A DNA stretch of 64,000 nt from Poindextera sp041691315 (GCA_041691315.1 JBEPUW010000019.1:5516-69515), one strand, 5' to 3'; shown: positions 1-8,468, counted from the stretch's first letter. The notes: generated by a model from the letters alone, not told the origin. A program made the numbers and translations.

Positions 1-450
1 CTATGTGACCACCATGCGGCGCGGTCGCTCTTGACGGCTTCGGCGGCTTGGCCTTCGTCTTCGGATTCTGCTGCTAGTCGGCGGCCAACGCGTTGCCGAC
101 GCCTGTCTGGCTGCTGCCGAATGGACCCCCGTTCCGGCGCATTGAGCGATTGCTGCAGGTCGTCGGCTCTACTGCTCGCGTCGCATGGCGATCTCCTTTT
201 CCGGGGAAAGTGCAAGCCCCGTCAAGGTTACGGGGCTCGCCCCACCTGAGGGAACCGATCGAAAATGTATGGCGGGTAGGCGTCTTTCACGCCACTCGCG
301 GAGGTCAGATTCAGAACCAGGCTTTGCTGACTAAGGCGAGACGTTCTCGAGGGGTCGATGTCGAGGCGCGTCTTGAGGCCGTTCCACTGCCGTTCATGTT
401 CCCTAGAATACCCGCTGGAACTGCGCAGAGCGGCAGAGGGTGTTTGAGGG
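1..450. other. no supportable gene
   Basis: Short open frames exist here on both strands, but none has a convincing start, a recognisable protein or a signal peptide. The last bases carry the ribosome binding site (TGAGGG) of the lipoprotein gene that follows. The left edge may cut a gene whose end cannot be recognised. Confidence 0.4.
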
Positions 451-2268
451 ATGATTGATCGACGTATTTACAGGGCGACCGTTTCGAGCGTGGCGCTGCT
501 TAGCATCGCGGGGTTTGCGCTTGGTGGGTGCAACCGCAATGGTCAATCATCAGCCACGTCGACCGCTCCACCGGCGCTCGCGGCTCTGCCCCTTTCGACG
601 GACGCCGCCCCTGCGGCTGTACCGGCTCCCGTCGCGAGCGCCTTGCCGCCGGCACCCTTGGCCCCGGTCGGCCGACTTGCCGATCAATCCGAGCGCTACG
701 CCTTTGCCGATAGGGCCGATGCGATGAACTCGGGCTTTGGCGACGCCCAACCCGACTACACGTTTGACTACGGAGGCGGCGAGCGGCCGTGGGTCTGGCG
801 CGGCGATGATCAATCCGCACGGATTGCGGAGCCTTTGCCCGGCGGACGGGACCGATATTACTACTACGAGCCTGGGGCGCGGACCCCCTACCTCGTTCGG
901 GATCGCGACTATAGCTACGGCTACGCTAACGGGGCGCTGGTGGTCATTTACGATCAACACGGCCGAGTGCTTCCGCCAGACTATTTAAGTCGCCAAGCGG
1001 ATTTGGCGGGCCGTCTTCTGTCACGCGCGCAGGCGGTCCGTGAAGCCTCGGAGCGCCAGCAGCGGCAGGCAGTTGCCAGGTCCAGTTGGGTCGCGCGACA
1101 CGATGAGATGGATGCAGAGCGCAACCAGTGGGACGCGCAACAGAATTCCGAACAGGACTGGCGCGCCTATCACGTACAGCACGAGCAGGAATATCAGGCA
1201 CACTGGGACACTGAGCGATACCGGCGTGAAGCTGAAGCCGCTCGTTTTGCCCAAAGTTCGAACGACCCTCAGCAAGCGGAGCACGATTGGCAGGCCGCTC
1301 GCCAAGCCCAGGCGAGAGCTGCCGCCGCCGGTCAGATCCTGCCCGCGCAGAACTCAAGCGACGGCCGCCTCTCGGGCGTCGCACCAGGGCAAATACCCTC
1401 GCCCCCTCAACAACCGACCTACAACGGCTTGGCTTCGTCACAGAATCCGCATCAAGACGGGCGAGGTCCGGGCGCACTAAGTCGTCAGGGGCAACCTGAA
1501 AATCGTCCGCCGCCGCCAAACTCGGCCGTGAGCGCCGCCGCGCTTGCCACTCAGCAACGTGCGATCGCGGCACAGGTGCAAGCCCAAGCCGCGGCTCGCC
1601 AAGCCGAGGCCCAGGCGGCGGCAGCGCGCCGCAGTAAGATGGATGCGCAACATCAAGCTGAGCTTGATGCAATGGCAAAGGCAAGGGCCGAAGCGGCGCG
1701 GCAGGCGGATGCACAGGCCGCAGCAAGCCGCCAAGCGGAAGTTGCCGCACATCAGCGGGCTCAACTGCTCGCTGACGCACAGGCCCGCGCCCAGGCCGAT
1801 GCGATTCGCAAGGCGGACGCTCAGGCCAGCGCCGCCCGCCGGGCCCAAGCTGAGGAGCAGCAGAGACTCCAGCTAGAGACTCAAACGCGAGCGCAGGCGC
1901 AAGCTGCTCGACAAGCAGAGGCGCAGGCTGCCGCGACACGCCAAGCCCAAATCGTCGCGCAACACCGGTTGCAGATCCAGTCTGAGGCTGCCGCCCAAGC
2001 CCAGGCTGCCGCGCGCCACGCTCCCTCGGAAGCGCAGGGCCCCGCGCAAGCAGGCCTGGGAATCCAGAGAGAACAGGCCCTGCAGGCGCAGCAGGCTGAA
2101 CAAGCTCGAAGGAAAGCTCAGCGAGAGGCCAGGCGAGCGGCGGTGGCTGCTGGCGATCATAGCGACCCCAATGCGGCGGGAGATCCCGCGTCGGCGTCAA
2201 GCGATAAGGCGGCTCGTCGCCACCACAATGGTCCCGCAAGCGACCAGCCAGATCCCGGCCACCCCTGA
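451..2268 (+). CDS. Ala/Gln-rich lipoprotein with long helical tail
   Basis: This 605-residue protein starts with a charged n-region, a hydrophobic stretch and a lipobox ending LGGC around residue 27, so it should be an anchored lipoprotein. After a Pro/Ala-rich linker comes a Tyr/Gly-rich part (residues about 90 to 190, with a YYYY run). Residues about 190 to 560 are extremely rich in Ala, Gln, Arg and Glu and look like one long helix or coiled coil with repeating AQAAARQAEAQ-like blocks. The tail is basic and polar. The ATG at 451 has TGAGGG just upstream. I recognise no enzyme family. A periplasm-spanning or envelope-tethering role is only a guess from composition. Such low-complexity helices resemble TolA-type spacers, but no TonB/TolA C-terminal domain is visible. 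Confidence 0.7.
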   Translation: MIDRRIYRATVSSVALLSIAGFALGGCNRNGQSSATSTAPPALAALPLSTDAAPAAVPAPVASALPPAPLAPVGRLADQSERYAFADRADAMNSGFGDAQPDYTFDYGGGERPWVWRGDDQSARIAEPLPGGRDRYYYYEPGARTPYLVRDRDYSYGYANGALVVIYDQHGRVLPPDYLSRQADLAGRLLSRAQAVREASERQQRQAVARSSWVARHDEMDAERNQWDAQQNSEQDWRAYHVQHEQEYQAHWDTERYRREAEAARFAQSSNDPQQAEHDWQAARQAQARAAAAGQILPAQNSSDGRLSGVAPGQIPSPPQQPTYNGLASSQNPHQDGRGPGALSRQGQPENRPPPPNSAVSAAALATQQRAIAAQVQAQAAARQAEAQAAAARRSKMDAQHQAELDAMAKARAEAARQADAQAAASRQAEVAAHQRAQLLADAQARAQADAIRKADAQASAARRAQAEEQQRLQLETQTRAQAQAARQAEAQAAATRQAQIVAQHRLQIQSEAAAQAQAAARHAPSEAQGPAQAGLGIQREQALQAQQAEQARRKAQREARRAAVAAGDHSDPNAAGDPASASSDKAARRHHNGPASDQPDPGHP

Positions 2269-2397
2269 ATATGACCGCGTCGTCGGAGATGCCCAGCAAT
2301 TCGTGGCGCGTGCGGCTCGAGATCGATTTGATTGTCTCGAGAGACTCTGTCCCTCGCGGGGTTTGAACGCCGAGGAACGCCGTCAGAAGGTGAAGTC

Positions 2398-3123
2398 ATG
2401 CCCGTCGTGAAATACCGCGTCCACGGTCGCGGCCTGCCGCCCCGCCAGACCGAACTTCCGGTGCCGGGATGGGCGGGTGAGCCACAGCCAAGGGCGCATG
2501 GATCGCACCAACAGATTTGGCATTGCGCTCCGTTCTCGGAAGGGGCGCGTTACGGCATCGAGATCCTCTATCCGTTCGAACAGGAACTCCGCGTTCGCAC
2601 CTATCGCGGACGCGTGCAGCTTGAGGCTGACTGGGGGCCAGATCCAGGCGATGGCATGATGTGGCCGCCCTTCCGGCCTTTCGGGGAAGGGTTCTACTCC
2701 TACCAGATCGTTTTAGATTTGATGGTCGACCCAGGATGGGCGATCCGGACCGAACCGCACCCCCGCTTCTATGCCGCCAAAGACCAAGACGTCCCGGTCG
2801 CCGTTCCGGCCCTGATTCGCAGCAACTGGTGGCCTATGATGTTCTTCGCGATCTTCAAGGCGCCGCCCAAAGGTGCGACGCATGTTTTCCGAAAGGGTGA
2901 GGGTTTCCTGCAGGTGGTCGTTATCCCGGCCGAGCCAGACCTCACCCTAGAGCCAATGGGCGAGGAAGACGCCGCGGAGCGGGAACTGAGGTCGCGCCGC
3001 ATCCACGCCAGCCGCGACACATTGTCGGCGGGCACCCGCTGGGTCTCGAACACCCGCACCGTATTCGACGGCACCTATCGTCATATGTTGCGCGCCGCCA
3101 AGGCGCGGGATCGCGGCGCCTGA
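2398..3123 (+). CDS. hypothetical protein, DUF6065-like
   Basis: The protein has 241 residues from the ATG at 2398, chosen over an upstream GTG-type start because AGAAGG lies at the right spacing before it. There is no signal peptide. The order of motifs (a His-Cys-x-Pro segment near residue 42, then a G-x-E-I-L-Y-P strand, a Trp-rich WPPF part, and a K-G-E-G-F-L-Q-V-V-V-I-P strand near the end of the fold) resembles DUF6065-type proteins of unknown function. That likeness is from memory and is not strong. It follows the lipoprotein gene closely on the same strand, so the two may be cotranscribed. Confidence 0.6.
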   Translation: MPVVKYRVHGRGLPPRQTELPVPGWAGEPQPRAHGSHQQIWHCAPFSEGARYGIEILYPFEQELRVRTYRGRVQLEADWGPDPGDGMMWPPFRPFGEGFYSYQIVLDLMVDPGWAIRTEPHPRFYAAKDQDVPVAVPALIRSNWWPMMFFAIFKAPPKGATHVFRKGEGFLQVVVIPAEPDLTLEPMGEEDAAERELRSRRIHASRDTLSAGTRWVSNTRTVFDGTYRHMLRAAKARDRGA

Positions 3124-3152
3124 GACCGCTCAGGCGCCGCCCAATTCGCGCG

Positions 3153-3572
3153 CTAGAAGCCATCCTGCTGGTGATGGTGATGGTGGTGGTGATGCTCGAA
3201 ATATGGCTCCTGGTACTGTTGGTACCCAAAATACGGCACCACTGGGGCGACGTAGCCGCCGTAGGGATAGCCATAACGATAGCCGTGCCGACGATAATAC
3301 GGATGATATCGCCGCACGATGTAGGCGTGGTGGTGGTGATGGTGGTGGTGGTGCTCGTAGTACTGAGCTTTGATGAGCCGCGGCCTGACCGCGTCTTGTG
3401 CGTCTGCGATCTTTAAGCGCGCGACTGCGTTTGGGATCGGATCGAGCAGTTCTGCGAATGAGTGAGCCGGAGCCACTGCCGGCTGGAACACCGCGGGCGC
3501 GCCGACCGCCATGCCGGGTAAGACGACCAGGGACGAGATCGCCCCTAGAACGCCGAGGGTTCTGGTTTCCAT
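3153..3572 (-). CDS. secreted histidine-run protein
   Basis: The 139-residue protein begins with a signal peptide (hydrophobic residues about 8 to 24, cleavage likely near AVGA). The mature part contains a run of nine histidines and, close to the C-terminus, a run of eight, separated by a segment rich in Tyr, Gly, Pro and Arg (YRRHGYRYGYPYGGY). Both runs mix CAC and CAT codons. Histidine runs bind Ni, Zn or Cu, so a periplasmic metal buffer or metallochaperone is a fair inference, but no characterised family is recognised. It is convergent with the preceding gene, and no metal transporter lies next to it. Confidence 0.7.
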   Translation of the reverse strand: METRTLGVLGAISSLVVLPGMAVGAPAVFQPAVAPAHSFAELLDPIPNAVARLKIADAQDAVRPRLIKAQYYEHHHHHHHHHAYIVRRYHPYYRRHGYRYGYPYGGYVAPVVPYFGYQQYQEPYFEHHHHHHHHQQDGF

Positions 3573-3916
3573 CTATTTGTGCTCCTGATTCGCAAATCCA
3601 GTTGATCCATCGATCACGCGCTTGTTGCAGCCGTGGTGGTTTTGATCTTCAACGCGGACACCCACGTACGACCTATATGCGGACATTCGCAGGCAGCTTC
3701 TGAACTGCGGGTGAACGGAGCGAGCCGGGATCAATCCAGCTTTGCGTTCGGTCATCCGGTGAAGGGCTCTGCGGGCAGGGAGGAAGATTTGCGCCTTCCT
3801 CGCCTACCGCGTTTGTTCATGCCCAGTTCAGCCGCCAGCGGCGACGTAGGCTGTGCTTCGGCCGGCAGCCCAGTGCGCTATGGTCCGGTATCGGCAAGCA
3901 CGACTTGGAGCCTTAC

Positions 3917-4306
3917 ATGAACAATATACTCACTGCCGGCATCGCGGCCGTTACCCTCATGTCCGGAGCGTTCGCCGTCGCAATGCCGGCGGCGGCTCAA
4001 GATTGGGATGACTATGGTCATGGCGGTTACGATCGGGGCGACAATGGCGGTAGCGAAGTCGGCGCAGCCATTGCCGGCGGCATCGTCGGTCTGGCCCTGG
4101 GCTCGGCCCTGTCATCAGACCGCTATAGCCAGCGCGACTACGAATACGAAACACCAGACTACAGGTATGTTGCGCCGGCTTACATGTATCCGCAGACCTA
4201 CTATCGCTCCCCGTATGTCTATGATGGGCAACGCCACTATGGAACGGGATACTATGATGGAGTGGACAATGGGTATTACTACGAATATCGCGACGAGGAC
4301 GACTAA
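3917..4306 (+). CDS. secreted glycine-zipper protein
   Basis: A 129-residue protein with a signal peptide ending at AAA-Q-D (residues about 1 to 28). It then has a Gly/Asp-rich stretch and a glycine-zipper segment (GAAIAGGIVGLALGSAL, around residues 49 to 65) that may insert in or pack against a membrane. The C-terminal part is very rich in Tyr and Asp (YYDGVDNGYYYEY). The ATG at 3917 is preferred because GGAG sits six bases upstream. Proteins of this kind are common in alphaproteobacterial envelopes, and their role is generally unknown. Confidence 0.65.
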   Translation: MNNILTAGIAAVTLMSGAFAVAMPAAAQDWDDYGHGGYDRGDNGGSEVGAAIAGGIVGLALGSALSSDRYSQRDYEYETPDYRYVAPAYMYPQTYYRSPYVYDGQRHYGTGYYDGVDNGYYYEYRDEDD

Positions 4307-4545
4307 TAGTTAAATCAGGCCCGTTTCATGTTCCGTGATAGAAGCTTCACGCGGAAATCCCAGAAGGTGCTTGGCGCACCTCGTTATCTTGGGGGTGCGA
4401 TTGGGAGTATACCGCTGATCCGGAGACGCGATATTCAAAGAATATCTGCGCTTTAGGAACTCTGCTTCCCGTATCCAGCGCCAATTAAGTTGGAGCGGTC
4501 GGCGCGGATAGACGTTTCGGTTCCGGCGCCCCGGATGGGCGTCGG

Positions 4546-4892
4546 ATGAACCAGGAACACCCGATGGACATACCTGAGCTGCGCTTAGCCAAGCTGGAGA
4601 TTGCCTTCCGGGCGTTGCTGCACAACCAGCCGCGAGATGCGGTTGAGAGCGCCCTGGGTTTCTGCAGATCGCTCCAGGAACAGACGATCGACGAGGCCGA
4701 GAGCGTAGCGCCAACGCTGCGACGATCTATTTCAACGAGGTGCGTGGCGCATGCGAAGAGGACGATGAACTGTTAGAGGATGCAGTTCTCGCCTGGCCCG
4801 ATCCCAAGGCGCGCCGGCGCTCGACTTGCCGCCCGAAAATATCGCGGCCACCGACCATGTGTTGGAACGGCATTGTCAGAGCAAATTAGCCC
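4546..4892 (+). pseudogene. decayed short gene ahead of the IS
   Basis: An open frame from 4546 gives an acidic, helical 76-residue product. Around 4718 the protein-like reading moves to another frame (TIYFNEVRGACEEDDELLEDA), and near 4820 to a third (LDLPPENIAATDHVLERH) which runs into the left end of the IS. Each change equals the loss of one base. Stringing the three together gives a continuous acidic protein, which suggests a gene with two small deletions cut by the IS. The product is not recognised. It could also be a short real protein of 76 residues followed by non-coding DNA. Confidence 0.35.
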
Positions 4893-5701
4893 CTGGGTAA
4901 TCGGCCTCGTCTAAGCCGCCGGCCATGACCAAACCGGGCAACCCGTTCCGATATTTCAATTCGTCGCCCGAGGTGATCCGCCTGGTGGTGATGATGTACG
5001 TGAAGTACCCGCTGTCGCTCCGCAACGTCGAGGATCTGCTGGCCGAGCGGGGCATCGACATTTGCCATGAGACCGTGCGGTTCTGGTGGAATAGGTTCGG
5101 CCCGATGTTCGCCGCGGAGATCCGGCGCAAGCGCGTCCAGCGCATGCGCGCCTACACCCATTGGCGCTGGCATCTCGACGAGGTCTACGTGAAGATCAAT
5201 GGCGTGATGCACTACCTCTGGCGCGCGGTCGACCAGGAGGGCGAGGTGCTGGAATCCTTCGCCACAAAGGAGCGCGACAAGGCGGCCGCCCTCAATTTCA
5301 TGCGGCGATTGATGAAGCGCCACGGTCGCGCCAAGGTCATCACCACCGACGGCCTGCGCTCCTACAAGGCGGCCATGAAGGAGATCGGCAACGCCGAGAA
5401 GCAGGAGATCGGCCGCTGGGCCAACAACAGGGTGGAGAACAGCCACCTTCCCTTCCGACGACGAGAGCGGGCGATGAACCGATTTCGGAGGATGAAGACA
5501 CTCCAGAAGTTCAGCTCGGTTCACGCCTCAGTCCACAACCTCTTCAACCAGGAGCGCCATCTCGTCAGCCGCGACATCTACAAGCAGAGACGCTCGGAAG
5601 CCTTCACCGAGTGGCGGGCAGTCATGGCCTAAGGCCAGCGTGGGTTGGGGAGAAATGCGCCTTAGCGGAGACGAGTTGCCTTTAGACTGACAGCACACGC
5701 C
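4869..5701 (+). mobile_element. IS6-family insertion sequence
   Basis: The element is bounded by imperfect inverted ends: the left end near 4869 to 4885 contains TGTCAG followed by an AAA, and the right end near 5681 to 5701 contains the complementary TTT...CTGACA. The length of about 830 bp fits the IS6 family. No 8 bp target duplication is obvious (left flank ...TGTTGGAAC, right flank GGAGCCTTC), which suggests a deletion or recombination between copies after insertion. The exact ends are uncertain by several bases. Confidence 0.6.
4925..5632 (+). CDS. IS6-family transposase
   Basis: This 235-residue DDE transposase is complete. The N-terminal helix-turn-helix region is about residues 15 to 60 (SLRNVEDLLAERG). 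The catalytic Asp residues are D85 (HLDEVYVK) and D142 (ITTDGLRSY), and the Glu is E171 in NNRVENSH, followed by the RRRERAM motif typical of one IS6 clade. The spacing between D142 and the Glu is shorter than in IS26. It should move its own IS by replicative transposition. Nothing suggests that it is inactive. Confidence 0.93.
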   Translation: MTKPGNPFRYFNSSPEVIRLVVMMYVKYPLSLRNVEDLLAERGIDICHETVRFWWNRFGPMFAAEIRRKRVQRMRAYTHWRWHLDEVYVKINGVMHYLWRAVDQEGEVLESFATKERDKAAALNFMRRLMKRHGRAKVITTDGLRSYKAAMKEIGNAEKQEIGRWANNRVENSHLPFRRRERAMNRFRRMKTLQKFSSVHASVHNLFNQERHLVSRDIYKQRRSEAFTEWRAVMA

Positions 5702-5941
5702 GGAGCCTTCGATCTGATGGCCAGCTTCGTCGCCGATATGCACTGCCAAAATCGCGCCCTTTAAGATTGCCCAGTTTTCCAACCCAACTGGCGGTCCCTC
5801 ATAGTCAAACCTGAAGCGCTCATTGGCGAAAGTCAGGTTCGCCCCGACCTCTATTGTGGTGGCCAAGTCCTCGATAACTGTGCCCGTAGAAATTGTCTCA
5901 GACGTGGGCTTAGAACCGTCCCCATTTTCGTTCGCATCCAT
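5702..5941 (-). pseudogene. hypothetical gene cut by the IS
   Basis: Leftward from the ATG at 5941 there are about 80 codons of protein-like sequence (for example FRFDYEGPPVGLENWAILKG). The frame then enters the right end of the IS near 5701 and reads on to a stop at 5528, adding meaningless residues complementary to the transposase. The gene has therefore lost its 3' part, or makes a 137-residue fusion product. The family is not recognised. The missing 3' half is not seen on the far side of the IS. Confidence 0.5.
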
Positions 5942-6120
5942 GGCGGGGATGACCCTCTCGCGTTAGTCGACGGCTCTACCCTTAAACCGAAGCGCCGACT
6001 TCACCCATCGCGCGGCTAAAGGATCTCAACGGGTACGAGCACCGTGCCCCCCTTAAAAGAACGCGCGCGCGAAGCAGTCAGCAACCATCGCTGTCGATGA
6101 CTAGCCGGCCTTCCTCGCGG

Positions 6121-6375
6121 CTAAGCCGGGCCGCCAGGGGTAGTGCGCGGAGCCCCCGGTGCGGGCGCAGCCATGGAGTGAACGATGATAGTCTGAGGCT
6201 GCTGGGGCGACATCAGCGACCAGATAAACGAACCGATCCAGCCGACGGTCCAACCGAGCAGCAGGTTCAGCGCGGCTATCGCCCCGGCCTGACGATGTTT
6301 CCGGATCAGCGCGATAATCGTCGGACCGAAGTACATGACGATAAAAATTACGATTAGGACGACGCTGGCGCCCAT
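6121..6375 (-). CDS. superinfection immunity-family membrane protein
   Basis: A small protein of 84 residues with two membrane segments (residues about 4 to 22 and 32 to 53), joined by a loop containing the signature IIALIRKHRQAGAIAALNLLLGW. This signature matches the superinfection immunity family (Pfam PF14373), named after the phage T4 Imm protein that blocks entry of DNA from related phages. Most chromosomal members have no proven role in phage exclusion. The C-terminal tail is Pro/Ala-rich. It stands alone beside decayed genes, so it could be a leftover of a phage or a resident gene. Confidence 0.75.
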   Translation of the reverse strand: MGASVVLIVIFIVMYFGPTIIALIRKHRQAGAIAALNLLLGWTVGWIGSFIWSLMSPQQPQTIIVHSMAAPAPGAPRTTPGGPA

Positions 6376-6546
6376 TGTGGCGCTGCGGCGCCCGCCTGTG
6401 CTGTCGAGTTGATAGCTTGCTCCCCTGCCGAAGTCGGGGAGTTAGGAAGCCTCGATTAGGCGGCCGCGCCGGTCTTTAGGGCTTGCGCCCCTGGACATAC
6501 ACCGACGCCTCCCCGACCGCATGGTCGAGGAGTGCTGTTCACGGCC

Positions 6547-6576
6547 GCCCGCGCGTTCTTACACAGCCTCGACCCT
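6547..6576. repeat. copy of an inverted-repeat end
   Basis: Thirty bases here match the right end of the 149 bp element at 8062 to 8091 in 28 of 30 positions and in the same orientation. The shared core is TTACACAGCCTC. No partner left end is seen nearby, so this is probably the remaining end of a second, deleted element. It lies just beyond the 3' end of the GST pseudogene. Confidence 0.5.
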
Positions 6577-6618
6577 CCACCCACAGCGGACGGTTGAGGT
6601 GTGGTCACGAGGGTGGGT

Positions 6619-7201
6619 CTACGCCGTACTGGAGAGCTTATCCCAGGTGGTCGCGGCAAAGCTGGGGCGAGTGCGGAGACGCTCCAGCCAGGAGGCGATC
6701 GGCCGTCGCCGCTATCATCTGGCCCCCATCGGGGCTCGCTGAGAGCATATCGAGGTGCGCTCCAGCGTGAATGTCGGCGAGCGAGAAGTTCTCACCCGAC
6801 ATGTAGGGTCCGTTGTTGAGAAACGACGAGAGGACGCCCACGACGTTACGGGTCGCTGGGATCACAGCGGCCACGGCTTCCTCATTCGCGGCCATGCCCG
6901 ACCTGGGCGCTATAATTCGATGGTATACGAGCGGGGCGGCGGCGAGCCTCGTGAAGTAGTAACTATCGACGACGCCGATGACCTGGTTCATCCGCGCGGC
7001 GGCCTTTGGATCGGTCGGTGTCAGCGATGGGCGCGAGCCTACCGCATCGAGGTAGCGCAGGATCGCTTGGGTTTCGTAGACCACGAAGCCGTCGTCATTG
7101 ATCGCGGGCACCCGGCCGAGCGGATGTCGAGCCATATGCTCGGGTTCGAGGTTCTGGCCGGGCGTCATTCGCTCTAAGCGATAGGGAAATGCACCCTATC
7201 A
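6619..7201 (-). pseudogene. glutathione S-transferase pseudogene
   Basis: The main frame from 7168 encodes a GST-like protein (PLGRVPAINDDGFVVYETQAILRYLD in the thioredoxin-like half, FSLADIHAGAHLDML in the helical half). Two lesions are visible. At the 5' end, codons reading GAFPYRLER continue upstream in frame but meet a TAG, and the first strand of the fold, with the catalytic residue, is absent. Near 6695 the frame changes: another frame carries the expected GST ending SWLERLRTRPSFAATTW with a stop at 6619, while the original frame ends uselessly at 6638. The gene is most likely dead. Confidence 0.8.
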
Positions 7202-7536
7202 AGGCCGACCGCCCGAACGGGCTGTCGATCGTGCTATGAACTGTGATCAATGAACCGCCCTCGCTGAGCAACCGCTGGGAGCCAGCGCCGACACTCCTCT
7301 GCTCGTGAGCAGCCTTGTTCGGGTTCGTTCCGTGTCCAGGGCTTGCACCACCAAGCATACCTGTCCGGACGGGAATAGCTATTGGCCGCTTTCCACACCT
7401 AAGCGCCCTTGGCGAGGTCCGCTTGTCGGCAATTGACCCGACTGGCCGCGAATGTCCGCTCGCCGGGCCGGACCCAACGACCGAGTTCGACCCTGAGCGG
7501 ACACCCGGGAAGTCGACTCGCTTGGGGGCCGGGTTG
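7202..7536. other. no supportable gene
   Basis: This stretch between the GST pseudogene and the YCII gene contains only short frames without protein-like character or plausible starts. The 5' portion of the GST gene should have been here but is not recognisable, so the stretch is probably replaced or decayed DNA. Confidence 0.4.
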
Positions 7537-7881
7537 TCAGGTCTTGGCTTCAGGCGCCGCGTCGAGCGGCCAAACTTCGACGACCCCTTGCGCTACCGCA
7601 CAGGGGCTGTTGGCCGCAATTTCGATGGCGGCCTGCAAATCTGCGGCCTCGATCAAGGCAAAGCCGGCGATAGGAAGTGCGGCGGACAAGAAGGCGCCCT
7701 CCATCACGTCAACCTTGGCGGCGTCGTGATTGCGCACCTGTAGAGGTTTGCCTGCGATACCCATCACGTCGCCTTGGCGGACGCGCTCCGCATCGGCGGC
7801 ATGCGCTGCGTCGCGTACCGGCTTGGCCGTCTGGTCGTAACCATCCTGGTCGCCATATCCGATGGTGATGAACTTGGGCAT
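7537..7881 (-). CDS. YCII-related (DGPF) domain protein
   Basis: A protein of 114 residues starting MPKFITIGYGDQDGYDQT, which fits the small YCII/DGPF fold found in PhnB-like and sigma-factor-associated proteins. The middle reads VMGIAGKPLQVR, and the later GFALIEAADLQAAIEIAANSPC helix and strand are typical. The frame is open further upstream to 8043, but that extension would be read through the inverted-repeat element, so the start at 7881 is preferred. These genes often lie beside an ECF sigma factor, but none is present here. The function is unknown. Confidence 0.75.
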   Translation of the reverse strand: MPKFITIGYGDQDGYDQTAKPVRDAAHAADAERVRQGDVMGIAGKPLQVRNHDAAKVDVMEGAFLSAALPIAGFALIEAADLQAAIEIAANSPCAVAQGVVEVWPLDAAPEAKT

Positions 7882-7936
7882 GCCATCATCAACGCGCCAA
7901 TCCTTCGGCGGTTTCTGCCAAGGGCTGCTTGCCACC

Positions 7937-8085
7937 GAGGCTGTGTAAAAACATTTTTGCGGCTCGCGAATCCTCGAAATCTTCAGTGAAAATCTCCCGC
8001 TGTGCGCCACAGAGCCCGAAATCACTGCTTGCCGGCGTGTCATGGCGTACTCCAGCGGGGCGCCCGCGCGTTTTTACACAGCCTC
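7937..8085. mobile_element. 149 bp MITE-like element
   Basis: The element has perfect 16 bp terminal inverted repeats (GAGGCTGTGTAAAAAC at 7937 to 7952 and its complement at 8070 to 8085). It is flanked on both sides by CACC (7933 to 7936 and 8086 to 8089), which looks like a 4 bp target duplication. It is too short to encode a transposase, so it would be moved in trans. It sits about 55 bp upstream of the YCII gene start and could affect its promoter. The parent transposase is not in the window. Confidence 0.7.
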
Positions 8086-8468
8086 CACCCTTAGCGGACT
8101 GCCAAAGAGTCTGCTTTCAGGGCGGCTCAGCTTCGCTCAGAGCCTCGCCCGTGAACCCGCGGTCCGATGGTAATCAGTCGAGCGGTAACACCCCCGACCG
8201 ACAATGATTGGTCGGTCGTCCCGGTAGATGCGCCGAAGAGACGCCAGGGGTCCCGGGAGAGTCAGGCGAGAGCTTCGCGGGTCGTTAGCCGGTCTGACCC
8301 GCGAAACGCCGCCAGCGGCTTTCCAGCGCCTTCCCTGGCCCTCGGCATATGTGCCGCTGTTTGAAGCCTCGTTTACTACGAAGGCGAACTCTAAAACCTC
8401 ATCCGTGAGGGGTGCGGCGTCCCGGCCGTTCCCCTCGTTGTCGTTGGCGTCGCTCCTTAGCCCCCCGT
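8086..8468. other. no gene; one palindrome
   Basis: No protein-like frame is supportable. The one notable feature is a 22 bp palindrome at 8196 to 8217, listed separately. A high-GC stretch follows that ends at the stop codon of the leftward lipoprotein gene. Confidence 0.4.
8196..8217. promoter_or_regulatory. operator-like palindrome
   Basis: The sequence has half-sites GACCGAC and GTCGGTC separated by eight bases (AATGATTG). Dyads of this size and composition are typical of TetR-family operators. No regulator or obvious promoter is adjacent, so it may be an orphan site left after gene loss. This is an inference from symmetry alone. Confidence 0.25.

Noticed and set aside
93..458. 121-codon frame at the left edge
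   Set aside because: It has no ribosome site, no domain and a composition typical of random high-GC frames, and it overlaps the well-supported lipoprotein start.
944..2299. 451-codon minus-strand frame opposite the first lipoprotein
   Set aside because: It is the complement of a repetitive Ala/Gln helix and has Arg/Pro-rich composition; the sense frame has a signal peptide, lipobox and ribosome site.
3153..3572. Histidine runs taken as a cloning tag or vector contamination
   Set aside because: The runs are internal and double, use mixed codons, and belong to a frame with its own signal peptide and natural flanking genes.
6121..6375. Proof of a prophage from the superinfection immunity-type protein
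   Set aside because: The family is widespread as a lone chromosomal gene, and no phage structural or replication gene is near.
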